A stretch of 64,000 bases of DNA, taken from positions 5,022,001 to 5,086,000 of the forward strand of contig JANTQA010000060.1 of assembly GCA_027625915.1 (NCBI GenBank), written 5' to 3'. The stretch's first letter is position 1. Each line of letters begins with the position of its first letter. This document shows, piece after piece, positions 33,433 through 45,100 of this stretch. The DNA comes from Anaeramoeba flamelloides. Its lineage: Eukaryota; Metamonada; Anaeramoebidae. A program made the translations under genes and the position numbers. Under the pieces are notes generated by a model that made no database searches, had not been told where the DNA came from, and saw only the letters and a program-made list of their open reading frames with translations.

Positions 33433-35524
33433 GTAAAAATATAATAAATTATAAGTTTTTGAAGTTGGCACATGGAAATTATTACTGTATTCAAAGGTTT
33501 ACACATTATGTGTTGTTATATTAATGTTAACTAAAAATGAAAAACTATATAAAAAAAAAAAACAATTGAAAAAAAATTCTTGATTAAAATATTTTTATAT
33601 ATATTCTGACTTTAGTTAATATGCCAAGCAGACATATTTTATCTTCCAAAAATAAATTTTATTGGAATAATCTTATAATTCAATAAATTCAAAAATAATT
33701 TATTTTACAATGAATTTAATCAATATATTGAAAAGTTGTTATTGTAATGAAACTTTATCAAAATCTACTTATTGCTAAAAAAAATGAGAAAAATTCCCTT
33801 TGGATTTAAAAAAATTACAAAAATAATTATATACTAATAACTTTGTAAATAAAAGTTTTATGAATTATTTGAAATTAAATAATATTTTTAATTTTTTTTC
33901 CTATTATTTAGATATTTCTATCAACTCTAAGGATTGAATACACATACATATATTTTATAATTTTAAAAGAAATACCAAATAATTGATTTTATAGAAAAGG
34001 GTAACCAAAAACCAAAATTTCAAATAATGACAATAATCTCAAAAAAAAAAAATGATAATGTTGTGAAAATAATTATTATAGCAAAAATTTCCAACAGTAT
34101 ATCTAAGGTAGTTGCAAAAAAGTTGTATTATTTTTTGTATTGCTCCAAATAACCCTTTTTAGCCATTTAATTCACCAATTGATAAAATTTCAAAAGGTAC
34201 AATATTAATATAAATAGTAAATACAATTTGATAGATTACAAAATATATTGATATAAATATTTCTAAAAAATGAAAAAATTCTACTTTTTTTGAAGAAAAT
34301 ATATATAAATAAAATTTCATACTAAATGGACCTGTTTATTTTTTTTTTATTTTATTTTATTTATTTTATTTTTAGACCAAAAATAAATATCTCTTGAGTA
34401 TAGAACTGAATTTTAAAATAGAATTTTTTTCAATTATAATAAATAACTTCAATTTATCTAATTTGTTTTTTTTTTCAAAATTTGATTTTTAATGGGCCAA
34501 TGATTTTGAATTGAGTTTAGACAATTTTCAATAAAAAAAGGTATTTCCATATAAAAACAAACGAATTTTCAAACAAAAAAATAATTGAGAAATTATTAAT
34601 TCTATTGGAAATTTTGTTCGGATTAATATTCTTAAAAAAAAAAATTACAGATCAAAAAGAAACCAATAAATAAAGCCTTTTATCCTTGAAAAAGATCAAT
34701 AAACTATTGAAATACTACACTTTCATATCATTTATTCTTGAAAAGTCATTTTCACCATAAATGTGAAGTATTATTAAGCTGGTTTTTAAAATATAAAAGA
34801 TTTGGATATCAGTATCGTTTTATTATGGTTGAGTTTAATAAATATTTTTTTTACAAAAAATAGCCACCATCTTTTAGAAATAACTTATATAAACTAAACT
34901 TAAAAATTTTGTATAGGGTTGAAATAATTTTTGTATATTAATACCCCTAAATCCTCAAATCTTTAAATAATTTTTATTTTTTTTATATTGTTGTTTTTTT
35001 TTTGGGTTTTATTTTCATTTCCTTTTTTCCAATAAAGTAATCTGTTGGTTCATTTCTATTTTTTTTAATTATTAATAAGATTATACAATCCCTGTTTAAT
35101 TAAAAAGAATAAAACAATAAAATAATTGAAGAAATCAAGCCTTTTACACCAACATAATTATTGATAGAATTTTAAAAAAATCTAGAAATGCAATTTTATG
35201 TTATTATCTCATTTCATCATTTTGAAAACCTTGGTTTTGTTTTTCGCATTATATTTTTTTATTGGGGTTGGAAAAAAATTAATTTCATAGAAAAAAAAAT
35301 ATTTGTGTTATTTATTAAGTTGACTCTAAAGTTTTACAAAATATGAAAAATGAGATTATTTTGATGCCCATTTTTGAAGTTGATTGTTTCATCATTTTTC
35401 GGATGGGGATAATATGATTCAAATTTCTTTCAAGTAATTTTTTCAAATAATTGAAAGGAAAAATTCTCTCTCTCTTTTTTTTTTGAGAAAACGGATATGG
35501 GCAGTTAAAATAATGAGATAATAC

Positions 35525-36569
35525 TAAACTCAATTCCAAAAAATGGGACACAAAAAAAATTACTTTAATAAAAATATACTCCAAAATGCATGATATTTGA
35601 ACATTAAAATAATAAAAGACCCGAAAATATTTAATTAATACTATTTATATATTTTATAGTAAATGTAAAATTCAATTCGAAAAATAAAAAAGAAAAAATA
35701 AAAAAAAGTGTGCCCCTATTTTTGGAACACGGTTACCAAAAAATTCATTTTTATTGAAAGAAAAATTAATAAAAACTATTAATAGATTCAGCTTGTCTTT
35801 TGATAACTAAATCCATCCTTTTAAATATAGAGTTTACTAATTATCTTAGGTTTCCCAACTCAAAGTATTTCATACATTAGTGAAAATTTTAAAAATTCTT
35901 CTTCGTTTTTTGGTTACAATTTTTCAGTTTAGTATCCATAAATTCCCAATTGGATTTAAATCTTGTGGAATTGGGGGTCAAGGGTCCAGAACATTACATC
36001 CCCAATTTAAGTAAGTTTGAGTTTTTTTTTTTGAGGTATGTGGACAAGCTCCATCCTTTTGGAAAATCCATTTCAACTCACTATATTCTGAATTAGCGAG
36101 TTGAATTTCCTTTGATTTTTTTGATAATATCATTAATAATACATTCAGCATTCACACTTCCATTAATAATAATAAGGTCTGTTTGTAGGCCAAGTTTCCT
36201 AGCACACCAAATCATGATTTTTTTTCAAAAAAATTTTTTCTCGATAAAAAAAGAATCTTTTTTCTTTTTGAGAGAAAAAAAAATAATTTTTGTGATCAGA
36301 ATGAAAACTTTTAAATTTCATTTTAAAGTGATTTTGAGATTTTCGAAAAAATTTTTTTTTTATTTGAAAAAAAAAGAATACAAAAAAAATCAAAAAAATT
36401 ATTGGAAATCAAAAATTAAAAAATAATGAAAAAAAATGATAAATAATTAACTTTAAAATTATTTACATTGATTGTTAATATCTCATGTTTCTATTTAAGA
36501 GTCAAATATCACTTTTCTTGGAATTAAATTGATTTTGAAGGTGTTCCCCAATTTTTGGAATTGAGTTTA
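35525..36569 (-). mobile_element. broken Tc1/mariner transposon
   Basis: Terminal inverted repeats AACTCAATTCCAAAAA lie inside flanking TA dinucleotides at both ends, the expected TA target duplication. On the minus strand, translated pieces match a mariner-type DDE transposase. These are ARKLGLQTDLIIINGSVNAE (about 36200-36140), FQKDGACPHTS (about 36060; second catalytic Asp in KDG) and PQDLNPIGNLW (about 35970-35940), where the catalytic Glu of NPIENLW is replaced by Gly. About 35 residues separate these two positions. Later RRRIF and LKGWI pieces follow. Stops and frame shifts interrupt the frame, and the first third is not recognisable. At about 1.04 kb it is shorter than typical 1.3 kb mariners. 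It is inactive. Confidence 0.75.
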
Positions 36570-38189
36570 TTTAAAAGCTAATTATAATAACGATTTAAAA
36601 CCCCAATAAAAAAAATAAGTTATCTTCCATAAAAGAAGATCTGATTTTGAGTCAATTCTCTGGTTATTACTAATACAAAAAAATCTTCTATTTTGTTGCT
36701 GTTTGTGAAAATATCCAAACAAATTCTTCAAATACATTAATTAATACAACAATTGACATTGGTTAAGCAATTAACAATCTTTTATTAAAATATTTTTATA
36801 ATTTTTTTTGTGTGGGAAAAATTTACATTTTTTTAATTTTTTTTTTATTCTTTTCAAAAACCCCACTAACTACAGTTATTAAAAATACACGTAAAAAGAT
36901 ATTTGTTGAATTTATTTTTTTATTAAAGCTCCTTATTGGTACGCTGATACTAATAATTTTTAAAATTCAATAATTTCCCCGTAAATCAATACTGTTCTTG
37001 ATTATTACCCTGAGATTTCATTAGTATTGAAATAAAATAGAAAATCCAATTTCCTCAAATAATGTATTTTTTTCAAACAAAATATTTATTTTTATAATTG
37101 ATAAAGGATCATATTCATCTTTACAATGAAAAAAAAGACTATATATGTAATATGACCAAAGAATTGATTGGGAATATACTCCTTAGAAAATAAATATATA
37201 TTATCTTTTTTTCAATAATTTCCCATAAAACCAACTTTATGATCTTTGAAATTTAACTGGGAAAAAATAGATTGATTATTATATTTCGATTCTTATTACA
37301 CTCTTTAGATCTGTGTGTATCCTAAAAACAGCCTAAATCACAAAAAAACAACCAACCAAATAATAATTCACATAAACTTTCATACTTTTCTTTGAGAGTT
37401 CCATTTGTAAAATAAAAAAAGGAAAAACCAAGTGCAAAATTTTTCCCATTTATTTTTCAAAAACCAGTAATAAAACTTTCAGTAACTAATCTGATATTTA
37501 ACTAATGACAAAAACTTCATAGATCATGAAATTAATATACAACACTAAAGAATTCCCACAAATGTAAAATGCAACTTTTATTTCCCAAAAAAAATAGAAA
37601 AAAATTTTCAATTTGATTTTCCAAATTTTTATTTTTCTTTTACAAATAGAGTTAATCTAAGGAATTGAATATAATTTAAGTTTCTTGTTTTTTTAGATTT
37701 TCTTTTTTATATGTCTCTACCTTGGAATAACTCATCAAACTTATATTAAACAAATATTTTTAATTTTAAAAAAAGAGGAAAATGAAGAGAAATTTTATCT
37801 TGTATAAATTTTAAATACCAGCACTTTTTTATTCAGAGTGTATACACTCTCAAAACAGTTTTTAATGAATGTTTCTATACCAAATTTTGATTCGATGTCT
37901 GGTCACAGATAATTTAAGCATAATGAGAACAAATACTGGTAACAAAGTTTCAAAAAGAAAAACTCCAAAAGTTGAAAGATTTCTATTTCTTCTCAAACAC
38001 GTATTTAGATTCACTGTTTTCAAACAAAAAGCTCTAACGAAATTTGTTTCTATTCCCTAAAAATTACGGAACCACAGAATTGTTTTCAAATACATTTTTA
38101 TTTTATTTTTTTTTTTTTTTTTTCAAACTTTACGTTTTCTAAAAAGACAACCACTTGTGGTAGGTTTCTCTTGATTTAAATTTAGTTAG
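36570..38189. other. spacer upstream of the 38.2 kb gene
   Basis: No recognisable domain is present. A frame at 37869-38060 (ATG start, 63 residues, K/F-rich) has mixed codons but no homology I recognise. The 16-bp palindrome at 37835 lies here, and a T run at 38105-38123 is close to the start of the next gene. Confidence 0.4.
37835..37850. promoter_or_regulatory. 16-bp perfect palindrome AGAGTGTATACACTCT
   Basis: A perfect dyad lies about 340 bp upstream of the 38190 gene. It shares AGTGTA/TACACT half-sites with the R9 palindrome, so it may be either a binding-site dyad or a decayed R9 head. Confidence 0.35.
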
Positions 38190-39239
38190 ATGTCATTGGA
38201 ACTTCCACAAAACAAAACTAGACGTGTCAAATCGCCACCACCATTAAAGATCTCTTCGAATGATTTCTTAACAGTCTCAAGACAAAGTATTCTTTTTCGT
38301 AAAACGTCACCAAAACAAACTCTGAAATTCCCCAATTGGCCTTCTTCGAATAGGAATTTGAACAACGAAGTAAACAATTATTCAAAGAATGAGACAACAA
38401 ATAACAATCTGAAGGAAAACAATGAAAAAACAAAGCCAATATATGTCTCGCCAAGTTTAAACCGTCAACGAAATTGGAAGCCACCCAAAAGCTTCCAAAA
38501 TTTGCTTCGTCCGGAAGTTCATATTACGAATTCAAAGAATAATCTTTTCAAGCCGATTAAAAACACTGAAAAAGAAAATAAGAACAAAAATCCAAAAAAA
38601 AACAAAGCACAAACAAAAAAGAGCAGCCAAAAGAGCAAAAAGAACAAAAAGGGTCTTGGGTATGATCCAAATGAGGATGAAAAGGATTTTAACAATTATA
38701 ATGATTTTTTGAACCAATCAACCAAAATTGAAATCTCACAGCCACCAACTATTTCTGTTGTGAAAAGTACTGTGCCTCTCAAGAACAATAATAACAAGAA
38801 TACCGATAACTTACAGGTTGACGAAACACAGAAAAATCTCATTTCGGAAACAAAAACGAGCACAGATTCAAACACATTCCAACCAATTTTGATCCACCGC
38901 AGCCCTTCAACATCTTTGCAATCATTAAACGATCAGCTGAATGGAGTCGATAATGACGAATTAATTGAAATGTACAGACCAAACACTGCGCCTCCCACAC
39001 TAGACTCTGAAGATTTGTTTAATTTTGATTTGGCATCGATGGGGCTACTAAACGAATCAAGAATCAACAAAGGTTCAACTGCAAAGCAAAGCTATGAAAA
39101 TTATTCGCAAAATCTAAAATTTAAGCGACCTTTAGGGTATGAAAATGGGAACGGGAACGAAAATGAAGATCAGAAAGAAAATGATACTGCAAACACAAAC
39201 CAAAATTCAAAACCAAACTCGATACCTATTACAAAGAAA
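38190..39239 (+). CDS. large disordered protein of unknown function (3' exon not placed)
   Basis: A 350-residue frame from the ATG at 38190 ends at a good donor (AAGAAA|GTAAG at 39239/39240). The true end lies in a downstream exon that I cannot fix: a TAG at 39366 would add F-I-stop and a CAG at 39420 would add K-K-I-Y-stop. The N-terminus is basic and proline-containing (RRVKSPPPLKI). A long lysine/asparagine stretch covers about 125-155 (KKNKAQTKKSSQKSKKNKKG), followed by acidic DPNEDEKDFNNYNDF, then S/T/P-rich sequence and an acidic NENEDQKEND tail. No domain, signal peptide or membrane segment is seen. Codon variety and balanced base composition (many CCA, TCG and CGT codons) strongly support real coding. 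Function is unknown; the composition suggests a disordered scaffold or nuclear protein. Confidence 0.7.
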
Positions 39240-39722
39240 GTAAGATCTTTCATTTTTTCTCAGATTTGCTTTTTTTTTTTTTTTTTTTTTTTTGTGGTGT
39301 ATTCTCTTTCTTTTTGTTTTTGAAATATTCGGTTCGAATCAATTTTGTTCTTTTGAAAACGTCTAGTTTATTTGAAAAAGAAAAGATAATTTATATTCAT
39401 TTTCGGATGTTTGTTTCAGAAAAAAATTTATTGAGTACCTTCCTTTGGTGTTATTTTAAACATAATAAATTAATAACCCAAACTTATTCTAATAATTTAT
39501 AAATATTGTTATTTTGTTATGTTTGTCAAAATTATCCACATTATGTGTGCTTAGAAGTGACAAAATAACCAGTTATTTTAGAGAGAGTAGTGATTAAAAA
39601 TAACATTAGAAATTTCACCCACTATACTTTCTATGAGATTTGGTTATTATTTTGTAAAGACTTTGGAGAATGTGAGATTATTGGGACAAATAGTGTCGGA
39701 GAAGGAGGATTATTTCGAGTCG
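39240..39722. other. possible terminal intron and 3' region of the 38190 gene
   Basis: It starts with the splice donor and a T23-24 run, and includes two acceptor candidates (39366 and 39420). Beyond about 39440 nothing recognisable is present. Confidence 0.4.
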
Positions 39723-40227
39723 AGTATTGAAAAAAATACCAGACATGAAAATAACCCATGAAAAGATTTTTAATTGTTAATATTTGTAAAATTTTTGTGT
39801 AATTCCTTATATATTAAGAATCAAATCCTTTTTATAAATAACCAAATTTTTTTTATGAACAAAGTAATAATCCTACCTAAAGTTCATTAAAGGAGAGGTG
39901 TCTATAGAATACTCATTTAATTGTTTGATAACCAAAGTAAATCAACTTTTTTTTGTAAAAACAATAGGGTTTTATAAAGGTTTGCTATGAGTTTGAAAAA
40001 TGGTCATTTTTATTCTTGTTTTTTTGATTGACTAAATAGTGTTTTGAACAAGTGTAATTTCATTAATCGTCATTCTAATAAGTCGATGAGTTATAATTTT
40101 AAATATTTGATTCTTAAAAAGGATTTGGTTCTTAATATATAAAGAATTACACAACAATTTTACTAATATTAACAATTAAAAAATCTTGTAAGGGATTATT
40201 TTCATGTCAGGTATTTTTTTCAATACT
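39723..40227. mobile_element. MITE-A copy 1
   Basis: This is a 505-bp element with terminal inverted repeats beginning AGTATTGAAAAAAATACC on both strands, followed by GACATGAAAATAA and then AGATTTTTAATTGTTAATAT. The interior (AATACTCATTTAATTGTTTG; CATTCTAATAAGTCG) matches the copies at 56.4 and 62.6 kb. There is no open frame. Confidence 0.75.
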
Positions 40228-42156
40228 ATAATACTAAATAATGACTCGGGAAATCGAAATCATAATCAATAAAATAATAATATAATCCTTGTTTTTTTTT
40301 GTTCTTGTCATCATTCTTTACATCTTTTTTTAAAAACAAAGATGAATCTTTGCTGCATTTTTTTTTTTTTGTGTTGAACTTGTTCCTAATTCCCAAAAGT
40401 CTCCTGTGATTAATTTATTTCATTTATATTTCATCTGTTTGAAAAACAATTCTTAATTTCTTCTTCATCTTTCAAAAGATCTTTTTCTTTACAAACTTGC
40501 TTTTTTTAAATTTTGAAAAATAAAATTTATAACTAAAGTACAATTATAAAAAAAGGATCAAAATTTAACCAAAAATATGTTGGGTGAATTTTTTTTTTTT
40601 TTTTTTTTTTGATTAAATGTACTTAATAAAATTAATCACTATTTTTTTCTGATTAATATTTTTCGAAATTAAGTTCATAACTTAATCCCATTAAACACTG
40701 TGATAATTTTTTTTTAGAATAAAAAGACTCTCAACTTTTGAATATCGAAAATATTTTTTTGAAATTACTGTGCACTTTTTTATTTTTTTTTGAAAAATTG
40801 GGGTTGAGAAAAGTTTGAAATCAAAGAATAAGTTAATATATTAAATTAGAATGGTTTTCCAGAGAGTTTATCTTTTTAGTTGAACTTTTTTTTTAATTTT
40901 ACCATTTAAAACTAAAAAAAACATTTGAAGACCAAATTAGTGCCTTTTGTGAAAAGAAAATTCCCCATAATTTAGAATTTGTTTTAGTAAATGAGTTAAA
41001 ACAAGATAGTGTATCGAAAAATATACATAATTTCAAGTGTGAATTCAATGATTTTGGCAAAACATGTTTTCAAGAAAAAGTTAAATTGAAACATTATTTA
41101 TTTTTATTTTTTCATTTTGTTTTTTTAATTGTATTAATGGAAAGTATTTGATCAGTTTTCCATTTTTAGTGTTTTTTGGTTCGTAGTGACATATTGTACT
41201 TTTCTTTGTCTGTTTTATTGTTTTTGGTGGGTTTTAATCTGAATAAAAAATAAAATTTATTTTGATCACAACCAAATTAGCTTTTATTTCAGTTAAACAT
41301 GCCCCCCCCCCACTGGATGAACATAACACATTTGGACAAACCTTTAATCTCTGCTCAATTGATCAGTTGATACATTTAACAACAATGTTATTTTAATGTT
41401 TCAAAATGAGACGAATAATCTGTTTAATCGATTAAAATAAAAATAAAGAATTATGATTTCTGAGCTAATAAAAGAATATAGGTTATATATTATTGTTATT
41501 AATCATTTCAATATAACTAAACAATAATTATTGTTTTATTTAAAGATTATTTCAAACAATCTTCGAGAAATAATTTCAAAATAAAAAAGCTTCAAAATAA
41601 AAAAATAAAATTCAAAAAAATCTTGAAATGGAGAGGATTTTAAAAAAAAAAACAATAACCTTTGCAGTAAAAAAATTATTGGATCAAAATTTTAAGTGAA
41701 GGGATAATTTTGTTGGGTAGAGAGTACAATTAAAATTAAAAATATTCAAAAATGAAAAATTATTTTCTTTTTCTTTTTTTTAAAGAAACTCATATAAAAA
41801 AAATTTAAAAATTTCTTCAATGCAAAATGATTATTATTATTTCTCAAATGAAATTATATCTTTTTTTTTCATAATTACATTGCTTACTATTTCCATAAAA
41901 ATAATAAAAAATATAAAATTGCTGTGATTGATTAAAAATCAAAGCAATGAAAAATAAAAATCAAATAAATAAAAATCAAATTTTATTATTCTTTTTTTTC
42001 CAATACATTTTATTATTAACATATTTAATATTATTATTTTAATTCTTCATAATCATATTTTGTTCTCTTATTCGTATTAATATTTAAAATCACAACCATA
42101 ATAGAATATTAATGAAAAATCAGTCAAACAAATTTTGATAAATCCATTTCTAAAAA
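40228..42156. other. gene-free spacer upstream of the PUF gene
   Basis: Nothing coding is seen. It contains long T runs (for example 40590-40611), a C10 run at 41302-41311 and a K/N-rich A/T background. The last few hundred bases presumably hold the PUF promoter; no motif was recognised. Confidence 0.45.
41302..41311. repeat. C10 homopolymer
   Basis: Ten consecutive C lie in a strongly A/T background (ATGCCCCCCCCCCACTGGAT). G/C homopolymers of this length are otherwise absent here. Confidence 0.85.
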
Positions 42157-45100
42157 ATGAATTACAGAAAAGACCAAATAACGGTAAATTTTTTTATTTC
42201 ATTTTATTCATTTGTGAAATATTATTGTTTTATAAAAAAAAATATATCTAATAATTCATTTTCTTTTTTTTTTTTTTTTTTTTTTAATCTCTCTTTTAAT
42301 TCTTTTTCCTCATTTTTTTTAAAAATCATATTAAACACAAATCAATAAATTTAAATACAGAAAAAGAGTTTACAAATCATCAAATAAATAAAATAAGAGA
42401 TTCAGGAAATAAAAATACAATACAAACACAACAAACAAATTATTATAATATTCATAAACAAAATAGCAACAATAACAATAACAATAATTTAAATAATCAA
42501 ATTCAAAAATCTTATAATATTAATCAAAAAATTTATAATTCAAATTTTTTAGAACAAAAAATTAGATCACCAAATAATTCCATTTCTAATACAAATAATT
42601 TACCAATTCAACAACAAATCCAATTTCAAAAAAATAATATGTTTCACCAAAATTTTAATTCGAATCATAATTATATACAAAGCCAAAGCCAAAATCAAAA
42701 TCATAACCAGAACTATAATCAAAATCAAAACTTAAATTTCAATAATCAAATTCCCCGATATCCACAATTTAATAGATATCAAAATGGAATTCAACAAGAT
42801 AATGTAATGTTTTATCAAAATAATAAAAATAATCAAGTAATTATTACCCTTTTTTTACCATTAAAACTTTTTATTAATTGTTAATATATGTTATTGTTGC
42901 TTTTATGTTTTAATTTTATAATTTATTTATTTATTCTTTTTATATTAATAATCTCCATCTTTTGAAAATAATACTACTACCACTAAAAATAATAATACTA
43001 CCACTAAAAATAATTTAAATTAATTAGCAACAATTTAATTATAATAATATGGTCAATGTTAATCATCAAAATGTGAATAATTATCAAGCTCAATACCAAC
43101 CCCAAAATTATAATCAAAATATTTATCAAAATCAATATAATGCGCCCATGCAAAACTTCAATAATCAATATATTACGGTTGATCAGTTTATAAATAAAGT
43201 TTATCAAACAAGCCAGTATCAATATGGATGTAGACTTTTACAAAATTTATTAAATCAAAATGATCCAAAAGCCATTAATATTATTTATTCAGAATTGATT
43301 AATCATTATAAAGAATTAATTCAAGATCAATTTGGAAACTATCTTTGTCAAAAATTATTTGAATTTTGTTCTGAACAGCAAATATTCTATATATTACAAG
43401 AAATTTCCGATTCGATTGTTGTACTTTCAACTAATTTGTATGGAACAAGAGCAATTCAAAAAATAATACAATGTATAACCAGTGAAAGACAAGAACAATT
43501 ATTAAAAAGTTGTTTTCAAAAGAATTTAATTTCCCTAATTACAGATTCTAATGGAAACCATGTAATCCAAAAATGCTTTACGTGCTTTTCTAGTGAAAAA
43601 AATGAAGTAAGTATTTTATTTTATAAACTCTTTCTCGAAAACCGATCATAATTTAAAAATAAAAACACTTCTAGTCGTTTTAAAAATTTAAAAACATTTA
43701 TATAAGATATTTCCAAAAAAGTGTAGCATTATATATATATATATATATATACATTTCAAATAATATGCCCTTTTAAAGTCGTTTTATTTGTAAATTAGTA
43801 ATATAAAATAAAGAGGAATTTTAATACTGATTAAATCAAGTATTTATTGTATGTATTTCAAAATATATCCATCAAAATATTTCACAAAAAATGAAAAAAA
43901 AAAATTTACACTTTCTTTGTAGAAAACAATAACAAACAAAATTCAAGAAAAGAAAATGGGCAATATAGAAAAATCGATTTTTCAAATAATAAAATATCGT
44001 TAAATGCTTTTCATTTGATTGAAAATTTTATCAAGATTAAACTTCTTTGGAAAAAAATTTTTTACAATCAAAAAGAAAAAAATAAACACCAATTATCACA
44101 CCTGAAAAATATAATATAAAATCGAGATCCGAAACTTTGATATCTTTTATTTAACGTATTTTATTACAAACAAGTAAACAAATTGGATTATTATATAGAA
44201 CCAATTTATGATAAATAATAATATATGATTTTAATATTCTCATTGGAATTGAGTCTAAAAAAGATATTTTTAAAATAAATTTGCCCCTGATTTTTTTTTG
44301 GAAATAGCGAATCCCTTTTTAAAAAGTTTTGAATTTTAAAAAAGTGAAAAAAAAAAAAAATGGAATTTTTGTAAAATGTAGATATTTGTAGATTCTCAAC
44401 ATTTGTAGACAATTTTTTTTTTTCACAATCAGCTTGAAACGGATAAATATTGTTTAAGCTAAGCGAGACACTTCATTAAATAATGACTTTTTTTAATCAT
44501 AATTTAAAATGGCTGACATTCGCAAAGAAAATGCTTCTTATTTTTAATTTTCGAAAAATTTTCTCAAAGAATAAATTGCCTTGGTGAGAATCGAACTTAG
44601 GACCTGGTGTTTTAGACTCGGATGACCGCCCTGAAAAAATCAACAAATGTCGAGAATCTACCAATATCTACAAAAATTACCATCATCCAAAAAATTAAAT
44701 ATTTTGACTTTTAAATTAAAAAAATGTTTTAATAAAGTGAAAACAGTTTTATTTTCAATTTTTTTTACAATCATCATGAAACACTAAAAATGAAAACAAT
44801 TATGAAATTCCGCCAAAATACTCAAAATTAAATTCAAAAATGTATTATGATTTCTCTTGAATGGATATTTATTTCTGTTTTTTAAAAAAAACAAAAAAAT
44901 ATTTAAACTTTGATTACTTTTATCGTTTTTTATTGATAAATAAAAACTTAAAAATAATCAAAGTATAAATAATTTTTTCTTTTTGGTTTGGTTAATAAAA
45001 AAAGTGGCGGGGGTATAATAAAGATTGTCAACAAATTTTTTTGGCTAAATTTTATAAGGAATTATAGTGACTTTACAGCTTTTTTTCATTTTAATCTTTC

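Larger units (their letters stand above)
30878..35524. other. gene-free spacer
   Basis: No gene is supported in this 4.6 kb. It contains a MITE-B copy (31655) and a MITE-C copy (33221), listed separately. The frame at 30975-31229 is a hydrophobic F/I-rich stretch just downstream of the LIM gene, with no domain, and was not called. Confidence 0.5.

Noticed and set aside
37869-38060. 63-codon frame with ATG just upstream of the 38.2 kb gene
   Set aside because: Codons are somewhat mixed, but there is no domain, no splice link to the next gene and no other evidence.
44577-44634. Functional tRNA gene
   Set aside because: The 5' acceptor strand is absent, the T-stem pairs poorly and no anticodon arm forms, so only a fragment is claimed.
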